This document shows, one piece after another, positions 39,290-48,308 of a stretch of 64,000 nucleotides of DNA (position 1 is its first letter; the number at the start of each line of letters is the position of its first letter). A program made the position numbers and the translations under genes. This stretch comes from Mesorhizobium sp. B4-1-3 (GTDB lineage Bacteria; Pseudomonadota; Alphaproteobacteria; Rhizobiales; Rhizobiaceae), in the NCBI RefSeq assembly GCF_006439355.1, contig NZ_VFTG01000017.1, positions 1-64,000 of the forward strand. The letters are read 5' to 3'. Below the pieces are notes generated by a model, which had not been told where the DNA came from, ran no database searches, and worked only from the letters and a program-made list of their open reading frames with translations.

Positions 39290-41701
39290 TCACGGTTGCG
39301 CGTCAATGCCGACGCTGAAGTCGACATTCTCCCAACGCATCGCCTCGGGCCAGAAAAAAGTGAAGACGATGGTGGTTCCCGGCTGCAGGCGGTCAACGGG
39401 TAAATCCACCAGATGCATGCCGAACGCATTCTTGACCGTCCTGCTGTCCTGCACCGTCAGCCATTTGTCGCTGCTCCAATGGACGACGCCGGGTGCCGAG
39501 AGCTCGACGCGCAGCGCCTTGCCGGCCGGCATGGAGCGGATCTTGTTGTTGAACCGCCATATCCGCAGCGGCGAGACCGTCTTGCCCTTGATGTAGCGTT
39601 CGACGCCCTGCGGCGGCAGGTCGAAGACGGCGCCGTCGCGCAGCGACCGCAACAGCTTGATGTGCTCGGCATGGGCCCAGACCAGCGGCATCGCGCTGCC
39701 CGAAGGGGCGCCCAATCGCAATTCGCGGCCCGGCATGTCGGGGCGATCCCAGACCTGCTCCGGCAGAAGGCCGCCCGCGCCGGCCGAGCGTTCGAACGTC
39801 TCCAGCAGCTGCGCCGCCTTGTCTTTCCGGCCGGCGGCCAGCTCGTAATGGGCGCGCTCGCCGGCAAGCAGCGGCCACGGCCGTCCCTGTCCGGTGCCGT
39901 CGAAAGGCGCGCCGTCCTCGTGCTCGCCATAGCCGTCGCCGGTATAGCGATACCAGAGCGGCCCTTGCGGCAGGTCGCAACGCAGCTCGGCGTCGATCGC
40001 CTTGACGGTGTTCAGGATGCGCGGATCGTCCGCGGCTCTGAGCCCGAAACGCACCAGCGCCAGGGCGTCCGGGCTGATGATCGCTTCCGCCGGCCTGTCG
40101 GTGTCGCCCGGCGGCCGGTTCTTGATCGGCACGAAGCCGTCCTTCGGCGAGGCTGCGCCGCCGTCGTCGGGCGGGGCGATGCGGACGTAGTAGCCCTCGA
40201 TCCCCGCCTCTATGCTTGCCCCTATGCCGGTGACATAGGTCCAGCGCTCGATCTGGTCGTTCCAGCAATCGGCGGTTTCGCGCAGATAGTTTGCCGGCTC
40301 ATTTTTGCCGCAGGCGTCGAGCATGTCGGCCGCGGCAAGCAGGCCCGCGATCTCAACGGCCAGCGTGAACGGGCTATAGCCGGCATCTTCTTCCCAGCGG
40401 TCTTGGCCGGTGACCGGGCCGTTGCGCACGACATAGGCAGCCGCGTTCTCGATCATGGCCAGGAAGCCGGCGAGCTTCGACTTGGGCAGATGGCCGGCGC
40501 GGCGCAGAGCATCGGCGAGCAGCAGCGGAAAGGCGCATTCATCCATCTGGATACCGGGCCAATAGGCGGTGCCGTCGGACCAGCAGTTTTGCGGCCAGTG
40601 GCCGTCCGGCTGCTGGATCGAACGCAGATAGGTGAGGATCTGCGGCGCCTGCCTGCTATCGCCGGCGGCGAGGAAGCCGCCCGCCGTCTCGACGAGATCG
40701 CGCGGCCAGACGAGGTGATAGCCGCCGAGGTCGTCGTCGCCCTTGTTGAAGCCCCAGGGGATCGACAGGCTGGCGACGGCGGCGCCCGGCCTGGCGATCG
40801 ACAGATGGGTCGCCAGCACCGCCGCGCTGGCGCGATAAGAATTCAAACCGGAGGCAGCGCGGCGGTCGAGTTTTTCCAGCCTTGCCTGAAATGTCCGCCA
40901 GTTGTCGACATAGGTCTTCGCGGCCGGCTCGAAACCCTGTTTCAGGCTTGCAAGGGCGAGATCGGCGGCTTCCTCCGGCGAAGCGCCGAAGCCGAGCGCC
41001 AGCAAGGCAGCCGCCCGGCCGGCCGAAAAGCCGATCTCGCCGGTGAGCGCGACATTGCCGTTTTCGGCCGTATGGCAGGAAGGATCGAGCGCGCCGTTGT
41101 CGTGCAGTTGCTGCCAGCCGTCGGAAAAGCCGACATAGCCGGCCGAACAGGCGCCCCAAGGCAAAGAGGAGGCGAGCGCCAAAGAGACGCCGCGTCCGGT
41201 GGCAAAGAGAAGGCGCTGTCCCTTGTGTTCTCCGATCCAGGCCGTGTTGCCCATGCCGGCGTTGACGAGGTGTGGCGCCAGCAGCGCGTAGACGCGATAG
41301 TCGTTAGCCTTGCCCTTAAGCGCAGTGAAACTTGTCTCCTGCAGCAGGACAGCTCGTTTCGAGTCCGTAACGATGCGTTTTTCAATGCGGTAGGCGCCAT
41401 CGGAAGCGGTGTTGCTGAACCTGTAGCCGGGCACCCCGTCGTCGAAGGGTTCGACGGTGTGGGCCGCGTCGCGCTTCTCTTCGGAAAAATATCCGCCAGG
41501 GCCGGTGACGATCAGCCCCAGGTCACGCGTGCAGGCGCTGTCGAGGCGCGGATAATAGATCTCGTTCAGGATGCCGTGGCTGGTGGTGAACCAGAGCGGG
41601 CTTTTTGCCGAAAGGGCGGTGCCGACGCCGCTCTTGGCGCTTGACGTCCAGCGCGCGGGGATTCCCGGCGCGCCTTTAGCAACAGTCGGCGTCACTGCCA
41701 T
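39290..41701 (-). CDS. GH15 glucan 1,4-alpha-glucosidase (glucoamylase)
   Basis: 803 residues from an ATG at 41701 (GGAGGCC upstream). An N-terminal beta-supersandwich domain (about 1-280, starting GIPARWTSSAKSGVGTAL) precedes an (alpha/alpha)6 barrel with WPRDLVETAGG, QQPDGHWPQNCW, WPGIQMDECAF and a late ERAHYELAAG, typical of GH15 prokaryotic glucoamylases. The catalytic acid is probably Glu in QMDECAF. No signal peptide is seen, so it should act in the cytoplasm on glycogen or maltodextrins to release glucose. It leads the run gnd-zwf-glucokinase-like on the minus strand. Confidence 0.93.
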   Translation of the reverse strand: MAVTPTVAKGAPGIPARWTSSAKSGVGTALSAKSPLWFTTSHGILNEIYYPRLDSACTRDLGLIVTGPGGYFSEEKRDAAHTVEPFDDGVPGYRFSNTASDGAYRIEKRIVTDSKRAVLLQETSFTALKGKANDYRVYALLAPHLVNAGMGNTAWIGEHKGQRLLFATGRGVSLALASSLPWGACSAGYVGFSDGWQQLHDNGALDPSCHTAENGNVALTGEIGFSAGRAAALLALGFGASPEEAADLALASLKQGFEPAAKTYVDNWRTFQARLEKLDRRAASGLNSYRASAAVLATHLSIARPGAAVASLSIPWGFNKGDDDLGGYHLVWPRDLVETAGGFLAAGDSRQAPQILTYLRSIQQPDGHWPQNCWSDGTAYWPGIQMDECAFPLLLADALRRAGHLPKSKLAGFLAMIENAAAYVVRNGPVTGQDRWEEDAGYSPFTLAVEIAGLLAAADMLDACGKNEPANYLRETADCWNDQIERWTYVTGIGASIEAGIEGYYVRIAPPDDGGAASPKDGFVPIKNRPPGDTDRPAEAIISPDALALVRFGLRAADDPRILNTVKAIDAELRCDLPQGPLWYRYTGDGYGEHEDGAPFDGTGQGRPWPLLAGERAHYELAAGRKDKAAQLLETFERSAGAGGLLPEQVWDRPDMPGRELRLGAPSGSAMPLVWAHAEHIKLLRSLRDGAVFDLPPQGVERYIKGKTVSPLRIWRFNNKIRSMPAGKALRVELSAPGVVHWSSDKWLTVQDSRTVKNAFGMHLVDLPVDRLQPGTTIVFTFFWPEAMRWENVDFSVGIDAQP

Positions 41702-41895
41702 GCATTGGCCTCCTGCCACGTTCCTAAACCAAGAGCCGCCGCCTTTTCAATCGTGGCACCGCAAGTTGATCGGACAGCCCCAATGCTTTGCAGTTGACAG
41801 CTTGCGGTTCCTCTGAATTTGTCTGACAATAGATAAAAAACAGGGAAATACGCGTTACGACCATCCGTTCAGACCAGCGACCCGGGAGGAAACCT

Positions 41896-42912
41896 ATGAA
41901 AAAACTGCTCGTACTGGGTGCATTTGCGGCGATGCTCGCCTCGGGCACCGCGTTTGCCGACACCAGCGGCAAGAAGATCGCCTTCTCCAACAATTACGCC
42001 GGCAATTCATGGCGTCAGGCGATGCTCGACAGCTACGCCATCGTCACCAAGAAAGCGGTCGACGACAAGATCGTCGCTGCGGCTGATGTCTTCACCACCG
42101 CCGACAAGGAAGTGCCGACCCAGGCGGCCCAGGTGCAAAACCTGATCCTGCAGGGCTATGACGCGATCGTGATCGATGCCGCTTCGCCCGATGCCCTGAA
42201 CGGCGCCATCAAGCAGGCCTGCGACGCCGGCATCACCGTCGTCTCCTTCGACGGCATCGTAACCGAGCCCTGCGCCTACCGGGTCGTGGTCGACTTCAAG
42301 GGCATGGGCAAGGCGGAAGTCGAGCAGATGGCCAAGTTCCAGCCGAAGGGCGGCAACCTGCTGGAAATCCGCGGCCTCGCCGGCACCTCGATCGACGATG
42401 CCATCCATGCCGGCATCCTCGAAGGCGTCGCCGCGCATCCCGAGTTCAAGATCGTTGGCTCAGTGACCGGCGACTGGGACCAGACCACGGCGCAGAAGGC
42501 GGTGGCGACCATCCTGCCGTCGCTGCCGGACATCGTCGGCATCGTCGACCAGGGCGGCGACGGATATGGCGCCGCGCAAGCCTTCGCCGCCGCCGGCAAG
42601 CCGAGACCGACCATCATCATGGGCAACCGCCAGGACGAGCTGAAATGGTGGAAGGAGCAGAAAGAGAAGGACGGCTACAAGACCTGGTCGGCCTCGATCG
42701 CGCCTGGCGTCTCGACGCTGGCCTTCTGGGTGGCGCAGCAGGTGCTCGACGGCCGCAAGGACATTCCGCACGACCTGCTGGTGCCCTACCTCGCCTTCAC
42801 CGAGGACGATTTCGAGGCTGCGCTGCCGAAAATCAAGGAAGGCGGCGTCGCCACGCACGAATACACGCAGGAAGAGGCTCTCGCGGCGATCAAGGCCAAC
42901 ATCAAGCAATAG
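41896..42912 (+). CDS. Sugar ABC transporter substrate-binding protein, RbsB type
   Basis: 338 residues with a Sec signal peptide (MKKLLVLGAFAAMLASGTAFA, cleavage near residue 21, split here by the AFA site). The mature protein is a type I periplasmic binding fold (Peripla_BP_4): KIAFSNNYAGNSWRQAM, AVVIDAASPDALN-like IVIDAASPDALNGAI, and IVDQGGDGYGAAQAF. GGGAGGAAACCT precedes the ATG. It heads an ABC operon with one fused ATPase and two permeases. The ligand is probably a sugar or polyol but is not known. Confidence 0.93.
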   Translation: MKKLLVLGAFAAMLASGTAFADTSGKKIAFSNNYAGNSWRQAMLDSYAIVTKKAVDDKIVAAADVFTTADKEVPTQAAQVQNLILQGYDAIVIDAASPDALNGAIKQACDAGITVVSFDGIVTEPCAYRVVVDFKGMGKAEVEQMAKFQPKGGNLLEIRGLAGTSIDDAIHAGILEGVAAHPEFKIVGSVTGDWDQTTAQKAVATILPSLPDIVGIVDQGGDGYGAAQAFAAAGKPRPTIIMGNRQDELKWWKEQKEKDGYKTWSASIAPGVSTLAFWVAQQVLDGRKDIPHDLLVPYLAFTEDDFEAALPKIKEGGVATHEYTQEEALAAIKANIKQ

Positions 42913-42958
42913 CGGTGGGTGCATTGCCGTCCGCAGCGCCAGCCGGGTATCGTTGAGC

Positions 42959-44422
42959 ATGCTCAAGGCAAACACCGACATCGTCAGGCTGAACGGCGCC
43001 GAAAAGCATTTCGGCGCCGTTCGGGCGCTTAACGGCGTCGACTTCCATGTCGGCGCCGGCGAATGCGTCGGGCTTGTCGGGCACAATGGCGCCGGCAAGT
43101 CGACGCTCATGCATATGGTGGCCGGCACGCTGCGGCCGGATGGCGGGCAGATCGCGGTGCGCGGCAATCAGGAGGCGAGCTATTCGGTGGCGCGCGCGCT
43201 GGAGCTCGGCATACGCTGCGTCTTCCAGGAGCTGTCGCTCTGCCCCAATCTCAGCGTTGCCGAAAACACGCGCATCAACCATCCCTCGCTCGCCGGCTTC
43301 GGCTGGCGGCGCAGGGCCGCCGATCTCATCCGCGCCAAGCTTGACGAGATCTTCCCGGACCACGGCATTTCGGCGGACGACATTGCCGGCGACCTTTCGA
43401 TCGGGCGGCGGCAGATGGTCGAGGTGGCGCGCGCCTTCACACTGACCCGCGAGCCGCTGCATCTCGTCATCCTCGACGAGCCGACCTCCTCGCTGGACGC
43501 GCATACGGCGGGGCAGTTGCTTTCCTTTGTCCGTCGTTTCGTCGAGCAGGGCGGAAGCTGCATCCTGATCTCGCATGTACTGGGAGAGGTGTTGCAGAAT
43601 GCCGACCGCATCGTGGTGATGCGCGACGGCAAGGTGGTCGCGGCGGATGCCGCCAATGCCTTCGATCGCGACAAACTCGTCGCTGCCATGGGCGGCGCCG
43701 AAGGACATCAGAAGGCCGCTGCCGAGGCCCGGAAGGTCGAGGCCGGCGCATTGCGGGTTCGCGCGCGTCCGGCCAGGCAGCAGGACGACAAGGAGCTTGT
43801 CGCCCGCGCCGGCGAGATTATCGGCCTTGCCGGGCTTGCCGGCCATGGCCAGACCGACCTTTTGCTGGCAATCTTCTCGGCCGCTTCCCGTGCCAAAGCC
43901 GGCATCGAGGTCACCGCACCCGTGGCGCTGGTCGCCGGAGACCGCCAGTCGGACGGCATCTTTTCGCAATGGTCGATCGCGCAGAATATCGGCATCCGCT
44001 CGCTGGCGCGGCTGCGCAGTGGGCTGCTGATCTCGCCGCAGCGCGAGGCCGAGCTCGCCGAATTCTGGAAGCAGAAGATCGGCATCCGCACGCCCGACAT
44101 GAACAACAACGTCTTCTCGCTGTCGGGCGGCAATCAGCAGAAGGCGCTGTTTGCCCGCGCGCTCGGCTCCGACGCCGAGATCGTGCTGATGGACGATCCG
44201 ATGCGCGGCGTCGATATAGGCACCAAGCTGGAGGTCTACGACCTCCTGCGCGAGGAGGCCGCCAAGGGCCGAACCTTCCTCTGGTACACCACCGAGACCG
44301 AAGAGCTCGACAATTGCGACCATGTCTATGTCTTCAAGAACGGCCGCATCGTCGCCAATCTCGGCCGAGACGAGCTGACGGAGGAAAAGATCATCCAGTC
44401 CTCGTTCGGCGATGCGGCCTGA
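42959..44422 (+). CDS. Sugar ABC transporter ATP-binding protein (two-domain, RbsA type)
   Basis: 487 residues. The first ATPase domain has Walker A GHNGAGKST (about residue 42), the signature FTLTREPLHL-preceding ISADDIAGDLSIGRRQ, and Walker B LVILDEPTSSL. The second domain lacks a Walker A (GLAGLAGHGQTDLL) but keeps SLSGGNQQKALFARAL, the usual asymmetry of RbsA/MglA proteins. Its start at 42959 has only a weak ribosome site. It energises uptake by the two permeases encoded next. Confidence 0.94.
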   Translation: MLKANTDIVRLNGAEKHFGAVRALNGVDFHVGAGECVGLVGHNGAGKSTLMHMVAGTLRPDGGQIAVRGNQEASYSVARALELGIRCVFQELSLCPNLSVAENTRINHPSLAGFGWRRRAADLIRAKLDEIFPDHGISADDIAGDLSIGRRQMVEVARAFTLTREPLHLVILDEPTSSLDAHTAGQLLSFVRRFVEQGGSCILISHVLGEVLQNADRIVVMRDGKVVAADAANAFDRDKLVAAMGGAEGHQKAAAEARKVEAGALRVRARPARQQDDKELVARAGEIIGLAGLAGHGQTDLLLAIFSAASRAKAGIEVTAPVALVAGDRQSDGIFSQWSIAQNIGIRSLARLRSGLLISPQREAELAEFWKQKIGIRTPDMNNNVFSLSGGNQQKALFARALGSDAEIVLMDDPMRGVDIGTKLEVYDLLREEAAKGRTFLWYTTETEELDNCDHVYVFKNGRIVANLGRDELTEEKIIQSSFGDAA

Positions 44423-44423
44423 G

Positions 44424-45401
44424 ATGACCGCGATCGCTCCCGGCACGCTCCCGAAATCCTCGCCGCGCGGCAGCGCCGCCCGGGCGCGCCTGCTGCGCGG
44501 TCTTCTGCCGGCCTTGTCGCTGGCCCTGGTGCTCATCGCCATCGCCTGGCTCAACCCGCGCGCCATCAGCTATTTCGGCTTCACCCTGATGCTCAATTTG
44601 GCGATCCCGATCGCGCTGGCGACGATCGCGCAGATGTTCGTCATCGCCGGCAACGAACTGGATCTCTCGATCGGCACCTTCGTCGGTTTCGTCGGCTGCA
44701 TCACCGCGACCTGGCTGAGGGAGGCGCCGCTGCTGGGCATTGTCGTGCTGCTGGGCTCGATCGGCGCCTATGCGCTGCTCGGCGCGCTGATCCATCTGCG
44801 CAATTTGCCGTCCATTGTGGTGACGCTCGGCATGAGCTTCGTCTGGCAGGGACTTGCCATCCTTGTGCTGCCCAAGCCCGGCGGCAAGGCGCCGGACTGG
44901 CTGCTCTCGATCATGTCCTTCAAGCCGCCTTACATCCCATTCCCGATCCTTGCCGCGTTGCTGATCGCAGCGGTCGTGCATTTCGGCCTGATGCGCACGT
45001 CCTATGGCGTCATCCTGCGCGGCTCGGGCGGCAACGCCGCGGCGCTCAGGCGCGCCGGCTGGTCGCTGCTTCGCACCAAGATCGTGCTGTTCGCGCTGAC
45101 CGGGCTGTTCGGCGTTCTGTCGGGGATGGCGCTGATCGGCATCACCACCTCGGCCGACGCCAATATCGGCAATGGCTATACGCTGCTTTCGATCGCCGGC
45201 GTCATCCTCGGCGGCGGCGAATTCGTCGGCGGCCGCGTGTCGCCGATCGGCGCGGTCATCGGCGCGCTGACGCTGGCGCTCGCAGCCTCGCCGCTCTTGA
45301 CCTTCATGCACATCCCGCCCGACTGGCAGGTCGCCGCCAATGGCGCGATCCTGATCATCGTGCTGGCGGCGCGGGTGCTGATCAGCCGCAGGGAGCGGTG
45401 A
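44424..45401 (+). CDS. Sugar ABC transporter permease, RbsC type (first)
   Basis: 325 residues with 8-10 membrane segments and the BPD_transp_2 signature MFVIAGNELDLSIGTFVGFVG in the membrane entry region. The ATG at 44424 starts one base after the ATPase stop; an earlier ATG at 44412 overlaps that gene. It forms the pore with the second permease, 3 bp downstream. Confidence 0.93.
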   Translation: MTAIAPGTLPKSSPRGSAARARLLRGLLPALSLALVLIAIAWLNPRAISYFGFTLMLNLAIPIALATIAQMFVIAGNELDLSIGTFVGFVGCITATWLREAPLLGIVVLLGSIGAYALLGALIHLRNLPSIVVTLGMSFVWQGLAILVLPKPGGKAPDWLLSIMSFKPPYIPFPILAALLIAAVVHFGLMRTSYGVILRGSGGNAAALRRAGWSLLRTKIVLFALTGLFGVLSGMALIGITTSADANIGNGYTLLSIAGVILGGGEFVGGRVSPIGAVIGALTLALAASPLLTFMHIPPDWQVAANGAILIIVLAARVLISRRER

Positions 45402-45404
45402 GCG

Positions 45405-46352
45405 ATGACCTCGGTGCGGACGCTGCTCGAAAAACCTTGGATCTGGTCCTTCGCCGGCGCTTTGGTCGTCTGGCTGGCTACCGTCGCCTTCACGGGCGGC
45501 TACGGCGCCGGCGGCATGGTCACGGCGGCGCTTTCGCTCGCCGTCTTCACCGTCATCGTCGGCGTCGGCCAGATGTTCGTCATCACGCTCGGACCCGGCA
45601 ATGTCGACCTGTCGCTGCCGGCCAATATCGGGCTCGCAAGCGCGGTCGCCATGAAGGTGATGGGCGGCAGCGATTCCATGATCGTCGTCGGGCTGCTGGC
45701 CGCGCTCGCCTGCGGGGCGGCGATCGGCGCCATCAACTATCTCTTAATCTGGGCGCTGCGGATCCCGCCGATCATCGCCACGCTGTCGGCGAGCTTCATC
45801 ATCCAGTCCGTCGACATCAGCTACGGCCGCGGCCTGCAGATCAAGCCGTCACCTGGCTTCGCCGACTTCACCAACCGGCAGGTGCTGGGCATTCCGGTTC
45901 TGGCGATGTTGACGGTGGTCTTCACCATCGGCGCGGCCTTGGCGCTGCAGCGCATGATTTACGGGCGCTCGGTGCTGGCGATCGGCCAGAACATCCGCGC
46001 CGCCTGGCTCGCCGGCGTCCATGTCGGCCGCATCCGCTTCCTCACCTACACGCTATGCGGGGCGCTGGGCGGCATCGACGGGGCGCTGCTCGCCGGCTAT
46101 TTCCGCGGCGCCAATGTCGATATCGGCAACGAGTATCTGCTTGCCTCGATCGCTGTCGTGGTCATCGGCGGCACCTCGGTCGCCGGCGGCAAGGCCAATG
46201 TGCCCGGCGTCTGGGGCGCCGGCCTGTTCCTGGTGCTGTTGCTCACCATGCTCAACACGTTCGGCGTCAGCGCCGGCGTGCGACTGGTGCTGACCGGACT
46301 GATCATCGTCGGGGTGATCACGGCGGCGGGCGGCGAGAAGGCGGTGCGATGA
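45405..46352 (+). CDS. Sugar ABC transporter permease, RbsC type (second)
   Basis: 315 residues with 8-10 membrane segments; GQMFVITLGPGNVDLSLPAN is the family motif here, with PGNVDLS for the usual GGIDLS. The two permeases differ clearly, so the channel is likely a heterodimer. It is the last gene of the ABC operon and converges on ppa 41 bp away. No regulator is in this operon; the region upstream of the binding protein (41702-41895) is shared with the divergent glucoamylase gene. Confidence 0.93.
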   Translation: MTSVRTLLEKPWIWSFAGALVVWLATVAFTGGYGAGGMVTAALSLAVFTVIVGVGQMFVITLGPGNVDLSLPANIGLASAVAMKVMGGSDSMIVVGLLAALACGAAIGAINYLLIWALRIPPIIATLSASFIIQSVDISYGRGLQIKPSPGFADFTNRQVLGIPVLAMLTVVFTIGAALALQRMIYGRSVLAIGQNIRAAWLAGVHVGRIRFLTYTLCGALGGIDGALLAGYFRGANVDIGNEYLLASIAVVVIGGTSVAGGKANVPGVWGAGLFLVLLLTMLNTFGVSAGVRLVLTGLIIVGVITAAGGEKAVR

Positions 46353-46393
46353 GGATTCCGCCCACCATCTCGCGGTAAGGCAGGAGCCCCGCC

Positions 46394-46927
46394 CTATTTG
46401 GCGGTCTTGGCCCGCGCGATCGCGTCGACGATCATCTTCTTGGCGTATTTGGAATCGTGCCAGCCCTCGATCTTGACCCATTTGCCGGGCTCGAGATCCT
46501 TGTAGTGCTCGAAGAAGTGCTGCACCTGCTGGCGGGTGATCTCCGGCAGATGCGTATATTCGGTGACATTCTCGTAGCGCAGCGTCAGCTTGGGCGAGGG
46601 GACGGCGATCACCTTCTCGTCCTGGCCGGCATTGTCTTCCATGATCAGGACGCCGATCGGCCGCACATTGATGACGCAGCCCGGCACCAGCGCGCGGGTG
46701 TTGCAGACCAAGACGTCGATCGGGTCACCGTCGCCCGACAGCGTGTGCGGCACGAAGCCGTAATTGCCGGGATAGCGCATTGAGGTGTGAAGGAAACGGT
46801 CGACGAACAAAGTGCCGGCCTCCTTGTCCATCTCGTATTTGATCGGCTCGCCGCCGATCGGCACCTCGATGATGACATTGACGTCCTCAGGCGGGTTCTT
46901 CCCGGTGGGCACGGCTTCGATACGCAT
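46394..46927 (-). CDS. ppa: Inorganic pyrophosphatase (family I)
   Basis: 177 residues, the usual length of bacterial family I enzymes. MRYPGNYGFVPHTL and the metal-binding signature GDGDPIDVLV (three Asp) are present, with KDLEPGKWVKIEGW in the C-terminal part. It hydrolyses pyrophosphate to phosphate in the cytoplasm. GAGAGAGGGAT precedes the ATG at 46927; an upstream in-frame start is not supported. Confidence 0.96.
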   Translation of the reverse strand: MRIEAVPTGKNPPEDVNVIIEVPIGGEPIKYEMDKEAGTLFVDRFLHTSMRYPGNYGFVPHTLSGDGDPIDVLVCNTRALVPGCVINVRPIGVLIMEDNAGQDEKVIAVPSPKLTLRYENVTEYTHLPEITRQQVQHFFEHYKDLEPGKWVKIEGWHDSKYAKKMIVDAIARAKTAK

Positions 46928-47050
46928 GGCTAAAATCCCTCTCTCGATTGCAAAACCGATAGCGGGCGAAGCGTCATGGTGCAATGCGGCGAATAGCACT
47001 GAACGCTAATGAAACCGCACAGTTTGTGATGGATTGTAACCTAGGCGAGG

Positions 47051-47560
47051 TTAGTCATTCCAGACGAAGGCGACCTTCTTTAGCGCTCTCTGCTCGAAGA
47101 CCTCGACGCCTTCGGCGATATCGCGGCCACCATTGCCGGCATAGAAGGCCAATGCGTTGTGATTGTCTTCCAGCGCCCAGACCACAAGACCGCGCAGCCC
47201 ATGGTCGGCGAGCCGGGCCTTGGCCGCCTTGAACAGCCGGCTGCCGAGCCCGATGCCCTGATATTCCGGTCGCAGATAGAGCTCGTAGATCTCGCCCTGC
47301 TGGCGGAGCTCACGGGCGCGGTTCTTGCCGATCGTGGCATAGCCGGCGACAGTTCCACCGATTTCGACCACCAACACGGTGGCGGCGCGGCGAATCGCGT
47401 TGGCCCACCAGTCGACGCCGCGACGGTTGATCATCGAGGTCAGCGTGCGGTGCGGGATGATGCCCGAATAGGCGCCGAGCCAAGCCTGCTGGTGCACCTC
47501 GGCGATGGCGCTCGCGTCGCGCGGTTCTGCCTTCCGGATGTCGATCGTCAGCGTGTTCAT
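47051..47560 (-). CDS. GNAT-family N-acetyltransferase
   Basis: 169 residues with the GNAT fold: motif A EYQGIGLGSRLFKAAKARL holds the acetyl-CoA Q-x2-G-x-G signature (R/Q-x-x-G-x-G/A), preceded by the strand IYELYLRP and followed by VVWALEDNHNALAFYAGNGG. It acetylates an unknown amine using acetyl-CoA. It stands alone between ppa and the TPM genes on the same strand. Confidence 0.92.
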   Translation of the reverse strand: MNTLTIDIRKAEPRDASAIAEVHQQAWLGAYSGIIPHRTLTSMINRRGVDWWANAIRRAATVLVVEIGGTVAGYATIGKNRARELRQQGEIYELYLRPEYQGIGLGSRLFKAAKARLADHGLRGLVVWALEDNHNALAFYAGNGGRDIAEGVEVFEQRALKKVAFVWND

Positions 47561-47663
47561 GATTGGTTAACCATAAACCCGCCTCGTCCGATTGCAAAGA
47601 GTCCCCCAACACGCCTCGATGCTTTCGCACAAGCGAAAGGCATGTGGGCGGACAAAGGTATTG

Positions 47664-48302
47664 TCAGATTTCGACGAGATGATCGTCGAGTTCGTTGGTG
47701 TCGCCCTCGGTGACCGGGAAATGCTCGGCGAGCACCGCGCCGACCGCTTCGATGACTTTCACGAAGCCATCGGCCAGCCGGTCATCGCCGGCATGTTTGG
47801 TCAGGTCGCCCACCACGCCATCCCAGACATGCTGGCCGACCTTGGCGTCGATGCCGGAGTCGGCGACGACCTCGGCATAGCGCTCGGCGATGGAGACGAA
47901 GATGAGCACGCCGGTGCGCGCCTGCGTGCGGTGGACGTTGCGGGCCAGGAACTGCTTCATCGCATTGGCGTGCGCGGCCTGATAGCGCAGCCTTCGCGGC
48001 ACGAAATGAATGCGCAAGGCGGGCAGGAACCAGAGCAGGACGAATACCGAAGCCAGCGCCAGCACCTGCGCCAGCACGAAATGCGGCAGCCGGATGGTCA
48101 GCCACAAGCCTTCCAGCCCGTAGGCGACGGCGAGGCTGGCGATGAAGAGGCCGATCGTTGCGGTGAAGGCGGCCGGAAAGAAATAGCCGTCGCTGGCTCG
48201 GGCGACGACGCAATAGATCTCGCCGTCGGTCTTCAACTCGGCCGTCCGGATCGCCTCGGCGATGCGGTCATGGTCCTCGGCGCTGATCGGTCGCGTTGCC
48301 AT
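47664..48302 (-). CDS. TPM-domain membrane protein
   Basis: 212 residues. An N-terminal region (about 1-45) leads to two membrane segments (about 46-95), then a TPM domain (about 110-205) with RTQARTGVLIFVSIAERYAEVVAD and GVVGDLTKHAGDDRLADGF. COG3762 type; function unknown. It follows the TPM/Gly-rich gene by 6 bp and completes the usual LemA-TPM-TPM arrangement seen in proteobacteria, which hints at a joint envelope role. Confidence 0.9.
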   Translation of the reverse strand: MATRPISAEDHDRIAEAIRTAELKTDGEIYCVVARASDGYFFPAAFTATIGLFIASLAVAYGLEGLWLTIRLPHFVLAQVLALASVFVLLWFLPALRIHFVPRRLRYQAAHANAMKQFLARNVHRTQARTGVLIFVSIAERYAEVVADSGIDAKVGQHVWDGVVGDLTKHAGDDRLADGFVKVIEAVGAVLAEHFPVTEGDTNELDDHLVEI

Positions 48303-48308
48303 GATGCC

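Noticed and set aside
39413..41644. 743-codon plus-strand open frame opposite the GH15 gene
   Set aside because: Antisense shadow of a glucoamylase with intact catalytic-barrel motifs.
41794..41829. TTGACA followed by a TTGTC T GACAA dyad before the ribose-type ABC operon
   Set aside because: The -35-like hexamer has no acceptable -10 at 16-18 bp, and the 5-bp dyad is too short to call an operator with confidence.
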